DNA of 50,443 nt from Syncephalis plumigaleata (Eukaryota; Zoopagomycota; Zoopagomycetes; Zoopagales; Piptocephalidaceae): NCBI GenBank assembly GCA_025201365.1, contig JAIXMF010000060.1, forward strand, positions 1 to 50,443, written 5' to 3'. Positions 1 through 10,582 of this stretch are shown piece by piece. Each line of letters opens with the position of its first letter. Within the stretch, counting starts at the first letter, position 1. A program made the translations under genes and the position numbers. The notes under the pieces are model-generated. The model saw only the letters and a list, made by a program, of their open reading frames with translations. It was not told the DNA's origin and did no database searches.

Positions 1-2
1 TA

Positions 3-176
3 CGGAAGTGTTTCCTCCCATTCAATGGCCTCGTTATGAAGCAATTGGCCAACAGCCGATTGACCCAAGAAGAAGCTGAGACGACAGTTAATCGGCTGCA
101 TAATCATAGTATTCGATTGAGAAGTAACTCACCGAACAGCAGCATTTGCCACAAAGAAGGGATGTGACACACCACT
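3..176 (+). CDS. possible 3' end of an unidentified gene
   Basis: An open frame runs in from the window edge and ends at a TGA at 174-176, giving about 57 residues. The piece is charged and helical-looking (a QEEAETTVNRLHNH segment) and ends in a Ser/Asn-rich tail. It has no start codon in the window, so it would be the last exon of a gene lying to the left. I do not recognise the family. A chance open frame of this length is possible in AT-balanced DNA, so the call is weak. Confidence 0.28.
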
Positions 177-1006
177 GGCCGTTAATACTGGCACTTTGCC
201 GTCTATTTATTGCATACATTTCATATTAGTGGATTGCTATTTAGTATTGAGCCATGCTACCTACTGGTTTCTTCGATAGTTGCACTAGCATGAGCTGCCG
301 ATAGCGCTAAAAAGAATTTGAGCTGGGCAACATGAGCTGCCGAGTTATAAACAGCGGGAACCGTGGTCAGAACCAACGAGGCTGATGACGCTTTAGCGGG
401 AGTAGTGGCCATCCTATCACGCTTACTGTTCTATACACCGTTAGACAATATACTTCTCAGTCGCGTATACAAGCAATAAGATCAGGAAAATTGATCGAGA
501 AGAATAAGGTAAGAAGAGCAAACGAGAGAGGGAGAAAAACGTCAATATAAGATCTGGGAACAGAATAGCGAGCGGTGTTTTTTCTCGGTTTGTCAGCTAT
601 ATGAAAATCTACTCGTTAGAACTTGGAATTGGGCACGCCACTAAGATCGGATATGACGCAACTTTTTTTCTCTATAAACTCGTGCTTTATGTTATATAAA
701 GGAATGATTTAGTTTATCTATTGCTAAACACCATATACAATACAAGCAAGTGTATAATGTACGCACTAATATCACACAGTAGACTATAAACATCAAGTAT
801 CCAGTAGTATTAGCCAGTATCTATGAAAGATTTAAGGAAACGACGATAGTTTATTACAAAGTTGAACTGCAACGTGCAATCATTAACTTGACCTTTCTCT
901 TCCTTTCTCTCCCTTCTTTCTTTCTTCCTGAGAGTCATAGTTTACTTGATATTATATTGGATGGTAGTATTTGTTAGAACACTACTGTCACTATTATTAT
1001 AGTAAC
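177..1006. other. spacer upstream of GEP4
   Basis: No coding frame is supported here. A TATAAAGG-like box lies near 695-702 and a CT-rich stretch near 890-930, both plausible promoter or leader sequence of the following gene. Confidence 0.4.
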
Positions 1007-2068
1007 ATGGTACAGAGTTGGAATCTTGCTGGAATTCGACAAGCTCTAGTCTTGGCTGCACGACCACAATGGACTGTACCACATATTTTAGTCAATGGTA
1101 AAATAAATATTGCAAAAGATACTGGTTGTTTACACTGCTTATATATACGATAGATATACGTGGAATTGATTTTGAAAAGTTGTACGCCAATGGTGTGCGT
1201 GCTGTTGCTTTCGATAAGGACAACTGCTTAACGAGACCATATGAAGATCATTTGGCAGAAGAATTACAGGTAGATACTGGCAAGTAAACGATAGCAATGA
1301 CGATGATGATAATGTTATTTAGGATGCATGGTCACAATGTCGTGCTGTATTTGCGAATCGTATCTGTATTGTCTCTAATTCTGCTGGTACACCCGATGAT
1401 CATGATTACAAACAGGTAGGTTTATCGTTGTTATCGACTTTGAATAGTCCATTGATAGTTACATGGTTAAATAGGCAAAAAGAGCGGAAAAACATCTAGG
1501 TAGATAGTTGAACAACATTGAAATTGCAGTATTGATACCTTCTATGCTATAGGTGTACCTGTGCTAAGACACATCGAAAAGGTAAGGTTAAGATACTTTT
1601 GTATGTTTAGATGAGGCCTACTAACTAGTTTGCTAGAAACCTGCATGTGTCAATGAGCTTTGTCATTATTTCTCAAATTACAATGTGAAGCCCTCGGAAA
1701 TTGCCATGATAGGTGATCGAATATTGACGGATGTCGTTTATGGACATCGTATCGGTGCTGTCACCATACTTACACGACAAGTGCTGGGCGAACATGGCGA
1801 CAATTGGGCTGCTAAATATGTGAGTTCAAGCAATCTTATTACTGTATTATTACTGGACTATTATTGGTCAATGCGGCTAATTGATCCAATATAGTTGCGA
1901 CGTCTTGAACATCTATGGCTAGATCGGATATGGCCTATGCAATATCGTGAATCCGTCGGTATTCCTCGTCATATGGATGTGGCCAACCATCGGAACTGTT
2001 ATATTCAGCCACCTGATCATCCGATAGCAACTAATTTACTACGTATTAGTGAATACACTAACAATTGA
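1007..2068 (+). CDS. GEP4: phosphatidylglycerophosphate phosphatase (GEP4 family)
   Basis: Seven exons (1007-1097, 1154-1269, 1323-1415, 1475-1499, 1553-1581, 1637-1819, 1895-2068) join in frame into 236 residues. The family dephosphorylates phosphatidylglycerophosphate on the matrix side of the mitochondrial inner membrane, the step before cardiolipin synthesis. Supporting motifs are the N-terminal MVQSWNLAG block, the HAD-type nucleophile motif DKDNCLT (about residue 44) and the late motif GDRILTDV followed by YGH. The length is typical for fungal GEP4. The ATG at 1007 is the first in frame, and the N-terminal block starts at once. Introns are 51-75 bp with GT..AG borders. Exons 4 and 5 are only 25 and 29 bp. 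The family assignment is firm; the borders of the two micro-exons are inferred from phase and protein continuity. Confidence 0.88.
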
Positions 2069-2509
2069 ACTGATTTGAAAAAAGGAATGATGATGAGATA
2101 GTATATATCTATGGGATAAAAGTGTTTATTGATTACTGTGAATATAGATAACAATGTTCAATGTTAATCAATAGAGATGTTGATAAAATCCATTCTTAGA
2201 CAACTGGATAACCATTGCCATTTTTGATAGAAGGATTGAAGAGAGGATTGTATGATTGCCGTACGGCGTTTAGCGTATATGATGTCTTTAAGTATGGATT
2301 GCCATATATAAAAGATGGTCGTGTGATCAGTTGGCTTGTCGCCATAGCATTAATAAAATTTAGTTAATTATTAATAAACAGCAAATGTTAAAGGATAAAT
2401 GCGCTAATTGGTTGGAAAAACACTATAGCTCAAATCTTCTTTACCCACCTTCCTATTCTTCCCGACTCGTTTATTGTACGCTTCTTTGCCCTTGAATTCT
2501 TTATACAAA
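2069..2509. other. GEP4-ISA1 spacer with one dispersed element
   Basis: There is no coding frame. The stretch holds one copy of the dispersed 60-bp element (2368-2428) and a pyrimidine-rich leader just before the ISA1 start codon. Confidence 0.45.
2368..2428 (-). repeat. dispersed ~60-bp element, copy 1
   Basis: On the plus strand it reads from a TTAATAAA block through GTTAAAGGATAAATGCGC to TTGGTTGGAAAAAC and ends CTATA. Seven clear copies occur in the window. This one ends 81 bp before the ISA1 ATG and reads toward that gene. Confidence 0.8.
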
Positions 2510-3021
2510 ATGAACACGATCCGACAAGTAGGCAAGTCTGCTCTACGTGCGAGACCACGACGAGCAATACTATCACTGGTAAGCTGTGGCTTCTCTGTCC
2601 ATACGAGTGTGAATCCCTAATGTGAATTCATGTGATCGCATAGACGCCCGCTGCTATTCAGCGTTTGCAGTCTATGACAAAGAGCGAGGACGCCCCTCTA
2701 TTACGAGTGGGCGTGAAGAATAAAGGCTGCTCCGGCAAGTCGTACAACCTGGAGTATGTCAAGGAGAAGAACAAATACGACGAGGTAGTCCAGCAAGACG
2801 GTAAGTACTCGATAAAGACCAGTCTTATCGATTGCACTACTAATAGTAGATCATCAATCTGTAATTATATAGGTGTTACGGTGCTGGTGGCCTCAAACGC
2901 CCTACTTACCATCATCGGTTCAGAGATGGATTACGTGGAGGATAAACTGTCCGCTGGATTCGTCTTTAACAATCCCAATGTTAAAGAGTCGTGTGGTTGC
3001 GGCCAGAGTTTTATGATTTAG
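2510..3021 (+). CDS. ISA1: mitochondrial A-type iron-sulfur carrier (ISA1/ISCA1)
   Basis: Three exons (2510-2578, 2644-2800, 2873-3021) give 124 residues. ISA1/ISCA1 proteins act late in mitochondrial Fe-S assembly and help build 4Fe-4S clusters. The family signature is clear: a TPAAIQRLQ block near residue 24, a GCSGKSYNL segment with the first conserved cysteine, and the C-terminal SCGCGQSF motif with the paired cysteines. The N-terminus is basic and rich in Arg and Ser, as expected for a mitochondrial presequence, and exon 1 encodes only that presequence. Introns are 65 and 72 bp. The gene is bracketed by two copies of the dispersed element in opposite orientations, one 81 bp before the ATG and one just past the stop. 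Confidence 0.93.
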
Positions 3022-3036
3022 CAGAAATATGCTTAT

Positions 3037-3095
3037 TTGTTTTTCTAACCGATTAGCGCTGTTATCCTTTAACTTTTGTTTTTTATAATAAATAG
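3037..3095 (+). repeat. dispersed ~60-bp element, copy 2
   Basis: It reads TTTTTCTAACCGATTAGCGC, then GTTATCCTTTAAC, and ends in a TTATAATAAATA block. It begins 15 bp after the ISA1 stop, so it may overlap the ISA1 3' UTR and its AATAAA-type signal. It is inverted relative to copy 1. Confidence 0.75.
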
Positions 3096-3561
3096 ATTTG
3101 CATAGTAGTTAGCATCATAATTAAATGGACTTTTTATTAATAAATATGAAGAATTCTGTAGTGGAGTACTAACCAGTTTATTAGTAAATGCTTTAAAATT
3201 AGATTTCATCTCACAACTGCTGGAATGAAGGCACGATTTTGAGGGGTAAGAATAAGCATCTTATTAATAAACATAGTACATTTGCATATCATTAGATAGA
3301 GGAAAGTAAGCTTTATCATAAATGAATAGAATTGAGTAAGCTTATACAAATTAATGGACAAAAGCGCAAAAAGCGGAAACATTCCGGCAGTAGCAGTTGT
3401 ATGCATAGCTGTATGTCTAAAAGAATGGTCTTCAAGTGTGCTTTTGTCAAATAATTCAGAATACTTGTTTTTGTAAATTTTATGTGTGTACCATGTGTAT
3501 TTGTAAACTGCTGAAGCTGTTGTTGCATAAGGCATAGGCATGAGCGTAGTATAATTCCCTA
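3096..3561. other. convergent spacer
   Basis: This AT-rich spacer lies between the ends of ISA1 and the kinase-like gene. Open frames here have no protein-like character, and I see nothing else. Confidence 0.35.
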
Positions 3562-4951
3562 TCAGAATCCAAATGAACCACTAGGTACGATGGGTACATT
3601 CATGCGTTGTGACGATTGTTGTGGCACATTCCGTTGATTGTTGTTCCGTGATCCAGATTCTAATCTAATAGATCCTATACCTTCAGTAATTGTTGCTAGT
3701 TGGGAGGATGTTCCTGATGACATGGTTGGTTGCATTCTAGGTGACGAATTAGCTCCATTGATGATAGCTAAGCACTCGCTGGCGGATGGTCGTTTTGCAG
3801 GATCAGGTGTTAGCATAGCCTTGAGAGCTCTGACCAACGAACTCATTCCCGCTTGTTGATTTTGTGCTTTAGTAAAAGTGAAATTTGTATCTGGAATTCC
3901 ATTGGCTAGTGTGTTATAAATGTTATGAGCCACTGTATTTTCACTCTCAGCATCTAGTAGAAACGTGTCCTTTAACAATATATAAAGTGAAATACCAGCT
4001 GCCCAGACATCTTTTTTCCTAGGGTCTGCTTTCCATCCGGCAAAAACTTCTGGTGCTACATAACGCGTGCTTCCTACAAGGCTGTTGGTCGGAACGACAT
4101 CTTTGCCATTATAACGTATTCTTTCTGAAATATCAAAGTCAATAATTGTGGCTTTTGGCTTGCTTTTGTCATTGGGGTATGGGAATGAAATAGCAACATT
4201 CTCCAGCTTGATATCGTGGTGGGCCAGTTGAGCATTATGCAAGTAAATAATTCCACTCAAGATCTCAGTAATGAGCGAGCGTATCAGCGGGATGTTATCC
4301 GGCGACACCAGTGGGATGTTACTTGACGATGTCATGTCAAGATAGTCAGCTAGATCAATATTGCCGTCGTACGAGTATACGAAGCAATAGTTATTCCCAT
4401 ATTCAAAATGCGTATAAGCACGGGAAACATTGGTATAGCCAATTAGAGTGTTGCTTCTTGGTCGAGCATCGGCCTCTTTAAGGGCCTAGATAGAAAAGCG
4501 AAAAAGGAACATGATTAGTATGTGCATACAATAAATGTCAAGTATCTTACCAAGAATGCTTCCCTTTCCTTGGCTATTTCTGCCTTTCGGCCAGATGCTG
4601 TTCCTTCGAATGGTTGCTGAGTTAGACATTTGATAAATGCAGCTGAATCTTCATATTTTCCATATGCAAGCGCAATGTCTTTAGCATCATTGCCTCCAAT
4701 TGTTTCGATAAGTGTAACCTTGTGTGGTTTAAAGTGGCTTTGTATATTTGCGATCTGTGTTCCCAGGAAGATATTGGGATTGATTTTACCTAATCAATCG
4801 CTATGTTAATATACGCACATCACAACATAATGACTGAATACATACCTCGCTTGGTTTCAGACCGTACCGGACTTGCTAGTATAGTGGGCACGCTTAGGAT
4901 AAGAGTAACTGCCTTCAAGGCAACAAGAAACGTAGCTGCAGACTTGAACAT
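3562..4951 (-). CDS. protein-kinase-like protein with signal peptide
   Basis: Three exons on the minus strand (4951-4846, 4789-4551, 4485-3562) give 422 residues. The first ~27 residues form a signal-peptide-like segment (MFKSAATFLVALKAVTLILS, then a small-residue site near ILAS), so the protein probably enters the secretory route. A kinase fold follows: a degenerate glycine loop (TIGGNDAKD), a beta-3 lysine in AFIKCL, an alpha-C segment with EREAFL, a catalytic loop HHDIKLEN in place of HRD, DFD in place of DFG, and VAPEVF (APE). The C-terminal ~80 residues are Ser/Asn/Gln-rich and look disordered. The ordinary catalytic Lys, Asp and Asn positions are kept, so activity is possible. I cannot name the family. 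The introns (56 and 65 bp) and the ATG at 4951 fit the signal peptide well. Confidence 0.75.
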
Positions 4952-5461
4952 GATTTAATCGATCGTAAAAATGTAAATGAAGTGTAAGATGTCGAAGATT
5001 ATACCGACTCGCAGCGAAGCATCTAACAGCGTATGCTTAAATAGCTTGCAGCAATGGCAAATGCTCCATCTTTTCTGTTCATTCGTCTTCCATATGCCAC
5101 CGCAAGTTTACTTACCACGACGGTCCTCATGTAAGTGGTGTGTCTAATTTATTGAGCTTTCCAATTTAGTAATCACCATGATGTTATTTACTTGATTAAG
5201 GGAGAAGGTGGTGTGGCTTTAAAAACCTATTTTGTTTCTTCTTGAGTTCCCCTAAGAAATTCCTGTATTGAATGAGAACTACCTCGGTACTGGTGTTATC
5301 ATTCCAACAAACATATAGCTGAATGCTAACCAGCCATCATGCGCTGCCATGTTAAATAAACCCAGATGATGGCATTTACTTTTGTATATTGACACAACAA
5401 CAGCTGTATTATTATTATAAATATACGAATGAAATAATGCTCGAATACATTGCTTTGCTTA
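4952..5461. other. spacer with putative promoter of kinase-like gene
   Basis: There is no gene. The stretch upstream of the kinase-like gene's ATG presumably carries its promoter; no clear motif stands out. Confidence 0.3.
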
Positions 5462-5990
5462 TTACAACGACTCAGGCCCATCACAAGCATCCAGTAGCAT
5501 CTTTTGGAATGCTGTATAAATGCCATCTCCCATTACACGTGCATGGTTCGGATACAAGGGCAAATCATCCGCGATGGTTCCTATTCTAACATCGCCATTA
5601 TACGAAGCGATAGCAATACTGGTTGATCCTTCAAACAGTGCGGGCGGGTACATGATACACGAGATAATACGATGCTTTTCAGCACCATTAGCAAAGTAGA
5701 GCTCTCTCGGCGAATCAAGTACATTTGTGAGAATACCATGAGAGTTGTCCATGTAATGATTTAAACTATAATAAAGTAGATCAATTAGTATTGTATTATT
5801 ATCATAATTTATCACGTATATCACTTACAATTTGTCTAAGAAGACTTGTGGCGCTTTGTTTGCACCTATTGATTCTGTTGTTGTAAGCGTGGTTCCTAGG
5901 CTAGTCTGTGAATCGGTTTCAAGTTCTACCAGACGAGACACCTCACACACACACAAGAGGACCTTATCCTTTCTTCGCGGTCTTTTATCG
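5462..5990 (-). pseudogene. 5'-truncated WS/DGAT-type O-acyltransferase, C-terminal domain only
   Basis: Two exons on the minus strand (upstream exon ending at 5829, last exon 5765-5462) are joined by a clean intron with a GTAAGT donor. The joined protein matches the C-terminal domain of wax-ester-synthase/diacylglycerol acyltransferases: HGILTNVLDSP, then ELYFANGAE, then IASYNGDVRIGTIADD. Those enzymes acylate alcohols or diacylglycerol with acyl-CoA, using an N-terminal HHxxxD motif. That N-terminal half is absent: the reading frame upstream is closed near 5990, and no further exon is visible before VPS74 ends at 6299. It is therefore most likely a gene remnant, although its splice signals and stop codon are intact. 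The left border of the first exon is uncertain. Confidence 0.6.
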
Positions 5991-6298
5991 ATAAGTTATG
6001 AACACACATATATACTTATTTATTTAACTCGTCTGTGCACGTAAGGAGAGTGAACAAGATATTAGATGTAATTGAAGAATACTTGATTCGGTAATTTTAT
6101 TACAAGTTTGAATTTGCTGGTCCAAGACCTAATCTTTATTTCCTACACTAACAATTACAATGGCTGTTGTTCTGTTCATACGTGTATGGTTTATACGTAA
6201 CAATATAAATAGCTAGGAGCGATATTCGCTTTGATGTTTATGCAAAAAAAAAAAGAAAGAGAAACGGAAACAGAAACAGAAAGAGTAAGGAGATAATA

Positions 6299-7311
6299 CT
6301 AAAGAACACTGTCCATCCGTGCATAGACACTAAACACACCGGCCACTACCTCAAGACTGGCTTTAGGCAAGTAGCCCTCCAAATCCTTCCAAGTGGCTTC
6401 TGGCATAGGCCATCGACCATGGTCAGCTATTAGTGTGTCGGCCTTCACGTAACACGCTTCCCGTGCCTCAAACTCCAGCATGGGCAAGGCATTTTCTAGG
6501 ACATTGGCGGCATATGCAGCACAAACAAATAATACGCGTCGTAATTGATAATCAGGCGCTGGGTCATCCGATATTGTCGGTGTACGCGCGAGCACTAGGT
6601 CAAGACACTTTTGAATGACAACACGCTTGGCTGCCATATCCTGTACCGGATGTGTAGCCATATCGAATAGTAGAAAGTTACGCTTCTCCGTCCGTAGAAC
6701 GCCCTTATCCACGAGACCTTTGGCTAGACGCTCGCGTACTTGTTTCAATTGATAACCGATTTTACTTATATTCCATGTTTCACCTATAATAATAAAATAC
6801 GGCATTCATCATTGATGAATAACGGCGACTACACCGATAATCCATGGTCACGTTTTGTAGGTACTTACCACTTAGAAAATCAATCCAGTTGATAATACTA
6901 GCTTGCTCGCCACCTTTAATAATACGAAGCGTTTCATCTAGCAGCACTTCGCCTGTCGCCTTTTGATTGAGCACCTCGATCGGTCGTTCAGCCAGCGCCA
7001 TTGTGGCTTGTCGATGAATCGCGCCTTCCCTCACGATACCGATCCGTCCTCGCAGTGCCAGCTCAGCCAAGATACAACCGCGCAACACGTACGAGATACT
7101 ATCGTTCCAAAATGATAGATAGCCCTAACCAGCACATATTACACTGTGATGAGTTCACTTCTATTCAGTAGACATGCTGTTGCACTATTCGTTACCTCTT
7201 TCTCCTTCAGACCAAGTAGTAGCACCTCCTCCATCAGTGTTAGCCGCGGTGCATACTCATCAATATTACGCAATTCATTAGGTTTGTCCGTGTGGTGATA
7301 GCCTACGCTGT

Positions 7312-7344
<33 letters not shown>

Positions 7345-7438
7345 CACTTTGTACGCTATCACCATGACTGTCGCTGAACTCTGTACGTCTTCCCGCATTA
7401 GCTACTCGTCGCTTGGATAACCCAGAAGTATGTGACAT
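6299..7438 (-). CDS. VPS74: Golgi phosphoprotein 3 family protein (VPS74/GOLPH3)
   Basis: Three exons on the minus strand (7438-7196, 7124-6869, 6783-6299) give 327 residues. VPS74/GOLPH3 binds PtdIns4P on Golgi membranes and the tails of glycosyltransferases, helping keep them in the Golgi. The first ~50 residues are polar and Asn/Ser-rich, with an Asn/Ser tract coded by a repeat of CAA/CAG-like triplets near 7310-7350. The GPP34 domain then begins (LTLMEEVLLLGL) and runs to the C-terminus with ILAELALRGRI, TGEVLLDE and the beta-hairpin-like KGVLRTEKRNFLLFDM block. The length matches fungal orthologues. Two introns of 71 and 85 bp interrupt it; the phases check. The start at 7438 is the first ATG in frame. 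Confidence 0.92.
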
Positions 7439-8263
7439 CACAGTAGAAGGGTAGCGTAGCGTGTAATGACAAATAATTGTGCAGATGAAGAATGCGACGC
7501 AATTAAAAGGAGAAAGAACAGACTAGTAGAATAGATGTATAAGTGAATAGAAGTGGCGAGTAAAGGAATCATGTCCTGGATGTGTGAATAGACTGTGTAA
7601 GAAGCTTACAAGAATAAAAAGGGCACCAATATCGTCAGTGATGTTACTCAACGAGAACCACCTTGATCTGCTAGTTATTTCCGCCGTTGTCAAAACTAGA
7701 CACTTGTCCATCGATCGATATATGCAATAGTTCCTACTTTTACTACGGTGATTCACTGCTAAATGGTCGTTAGTGTACTGGATAGTATTCACGTGCACAT
7801 AAAAGCTTTATTGTCGTACATTTAGTTATGACGAAATGCAGAAAGTAAGTTGTTACGACGGACTATATGCGTCACTGCTCTAGTAGTCAGGATAATACGA
7901 CAATTGTATCACGACTAATAATACTTATATGAAGCATTAACGTAGAAAGCGGCAATTGCAGGAATGCTCACGTTCTATCCATTACTATTTGTATTCATAT
8001 GTACTACCTATTTATCCGCTATCCATTCGAATCAACGGCAGCGGATACAACAAATGACGCCATATAAACATGCCTGAATGCTACACGTGTCTGAAAAGAA
8101 GTTTATTGTCTATACGCTATTCGGAAACAAAGGAGGGGGAAGCTGCACTTGTCGGAATATAAAGGAGCAACCTCAATTGTCGCTACAACAACTACACTAC
8201 GCTCCTTCTCATTCATCTTTACCTGGCACGACAACGATAGCGACGACGACACTCACGTTCGAC
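7439..8263. other. divergent spacer VPS74 / small secreted protein
   Basis: No coding frame is supported. A TATAAAGG box at about 8158-8165 lies ~100 bp before the small secreted gene. Confidence 0.4.
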
Positions 8264-8581
8264 ATGCTCTACCATCGATCTTTGCTACTTATCACCATCT
8301 TAATCTCGACTATTGTCAGTAACATTTATGCCGCACCATCTGATAGGAATGGATCAATGCCGAGTAAATACCAATTTGGACTGAATGCCGTTTACAATTC
8401 ATTTATTCAACAACATTCACCGAACAGTCAGAATGGTCAGCAGTTGAACAAGCCAGCACACGAGCAGAACTTGACACCGCATATTCCGGCCAACGCGAAT
8501 CCATCCACTCCTCGTAAATATACTATGTCGGCCGAGGAAAGGGATATGGGCATCAAGTCATCATTTATGCCGTTTCCTTGA
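8264..8581 (+). CDS. small secreted protein (105 aa)
   Basis: A single exon starts at ATG 8264. A strong signal peptide covers about residues 1-23 (MLYHRSLLLITILISTIVSN, cleavage after IYA). The mature part is ~80 residues, rich in Asn, Ser, Gln and Pro, has no cysteine, and holds a QNGQQLNKPAHEQN stretch. It ends KSSFMPFP. A TATA box sits about 100 bp upstream. The frame extends further 5' but that part is low in protein character, so I chose the ATG that begins the signal peptide. There is no known domain; being small, secreted and Cys-free it could be an effector-like or wall protein, which I cannot decide from sequence. Confidence 0.6.
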   Translation: MLYHRSLLLITILISTIVSNIYAAPSDRNGSMPSKYQFGLNAVYNSFIQQHSPNSQNGQQLNKPAHEQNLTPHIPANANPSTPRKYTMSAEERDMGIKSSFMPFP

Positions 8582-9117
8582 TAATATTCGATAAAAGAAG
8601 GATAAGAAGACGTAGATACAGTCATACTAATAACTTACTTGCTTACGCTAAGGAAATAAACATTATACCGCTTACATGCTATCATAAATGCTCAAAAATT
8701 TCTAAATTTTCAAAAAAATGGCCAAATTTCAGAGGAAATAGAAGTAATCAAAAAAGCCAGAACTTGTGTGTCGCGCGGATATCGTGTTGGAGTGGGATAG
8801 CTGCGAAATCGCGTCGACCTAACCAAGCAGTAATTTGCTACTTGACGATATGTATGGTTAGTAGGAGGCACAAATAGCACAGTAAGTGAACTTAGTAAGC
8901 TAATAGTTGCTGTAAGAATGATTGTTCTTTATTAGTTAATAAAAAGTGCTGCTATTTATACTTAGCAGACGCTAATAACATACTAACAATAAAGTAATCT
9001 AAACGATAATGAATGAAAGGAAACTGATTTGCACGATTTGCAACGATCTGAAAATCGCGTACATCTCTGCTTGGACGATCACAAACAAACTGATCGTCAT
9101 ATTATTATGTTAGCTAT
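8582..9117. other. AT-rich spacer before the mobile-element nest
   Basis: I see no gene or clear repeat. A short A/T-rich patch near 8690-8730 is the only feature of note. Confidence 0.35.
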
Positions 9118-9131
9118 CTATGATGTTGTAT

Positions 9132-9159
9132 TTTTTTTTTTTTTATTATAATCCTGGGT
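9132..9159 (-). mobile_element. 28-bp LINE stub (poly-A plus last ~15 bp)
   Basis: Between the first two target repeats lies only a T-run plus ATTATAATCCTGGGT, which equals the extreme 3' terminus of the LINE on the minus strand followed by its A-tail. It is an extreme case of 5' truncation, or the leftover of a deletion within the array. Confidence 0.75.
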
Positions 9160-9173
9160 CTATGATGTTGTAT

Positions 9174-10012
9174 ATTTTTTTTTTTTATTATTTTTTTTTA
9201 TTATAATCCTGGGCCGTAGCCTAATTTTATTTAATAAAGAAGACATGGCACAAGATCGCGTAAATATACAATACAATAGTTGTAGTGGAAGTTAGGTAGG
9301 TGCTGGACATACGTGGCTGTTAGGATAATGGGATCGTGTGGAACTTCAACGTTCCTGTATTCGGCAGCCCGCCAGGTTCAAAGGTGAACCATTGGCATTG
9401 AATTTTTGTCCAGGTTTTTTGGAATGTACTGACGGATTTGTGTCGTATAGCGTGACGTAAATCCGCTTCTATTTTCGATTTTATGGCTGATTGCCATCTA
9501 GCAAGGATCGTAATACTAGGTGACGTGACTTGGCGTAACGCGTGCTCCACTTTTGCTCGATGGACTTGCCATACTGCTAGTGCGTGAAAGAGGCTGACGT
9601 TTGGCACATGTGATTGCCATTTTTGTAGGCCGTTCGTAATATCGTGTATGTTAAGCGATGTGTCTGTCGGGTGATTCGGCGCGATCGCTTTAAGGAAGAA
9701 TGTTGCTAGTTGCCAGAATTCTGTTATGCGAGGGCATTCTAGAATAAAATGACGTTTCGTTTCTACGTGTTCTTGACAAACTGTACACATGTTAGAGTGA
9801 CCTGGAATGATGTGCATCATTCTATCCCCCGTGAGGATCGCTGCGTGTTGAAACTTCCACATGTACGAGCTGTGCTTTGGCTCGATTGCTTTGTCGAACG
9901 TCTGGGACCATTCCATCATCGATGGGGAATCGTTCTGTATTTCTTCTTGGGTGTACCATCTTTCGGTTCTTGGTGGCGTGGTTTCCTGGTCACATTGAAA
10001 CAGGCGGCCGAA
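9174..10012 (-). mobile_element. 5'-truncated LINE copy A
   Basis: This 839-bp minus-strand piece ends in an A-rich tail with an AATAATAA-like interruption. Its open frame (9320-10012) encodes the C-terminal tail of a non-LTR retrotransposon reverse transcriptase protein. The telling motif is a zinc-knuckle-like CTVCQEHVETKRHFILEC (CxxC..H..C), found after the thumb domain in many LINE proteins. Everything 5' of this, including reverse transcriptase and endonuclease, is missing. The truncation point is the same base as in copy B. It differs from copy B by only about three substitutions in the shared 3' UTR, plus tail length. Confidence 0.85.
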
Positions 10013-10358
10013 CTATGATGTTGTATATTTTTTTTTTATTATAATCCTGGGCCGTAGCCTAATTTTATTTAATAAAGAAGACATGGCACAAGATCACGTA
10101 AATATACAATACACTAGTTGTAGTGGAATTTAGGTAGGTGCTGGACATACGTGGCTGTTAGGATAATGGGATCGTGTGGAACTTCAACGTTCCTGTATTC
10201 GGCAGCCCGCCAGGTTCAAAGGTGAACCATTGGCATTGAATTTTTGTCCAGGTTTTTTGGAATGTACTGACGGATTTGTGTCGTATAGCGTGACGTAAAT
10301 CCGCTTCTATTTTCGATTTTATGGCTGATTGCCATCTAGCAAGGATCGTAATACTAGG

Positions 10359-10542
10359 TGCAACGCGGTAGCCCACGTTTACATTAATCCCAATTCGCGT
10401 TCCCATTTAACTATCTGTACTACACAAAATCTTAATAAAAAGAGAGCTCCTCGCCACATTATGTGGGAGGGACACCTACGTTTTCACTTCAAAAACCCTA
10501 GCGGCAGTTATCTTTATTCAGTGTGTGCTTATACTTGTTTCA
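10359..10542 (+). repeat. 5' LTR (184 bp)
   Basis: It begins TGCAACGCGG and ends TTGTTTCA, and appears to match the 3' LTR base for base. An AATAAAAAG stretch in its middle could serve as TATA or polyadenylation signal. Confidence 0.93.
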
Positions 10543-10582
10543 GTGGTAGCAACGGAGGATACGCAACTTCAGTCTGCGTTAA

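Noticed and set aside
10158-10406. Short minus-strand frame mixing LINE tail with another sequence
   Set aside because: It runs from the LINE piece across the LTR border; it is a junction artefact.
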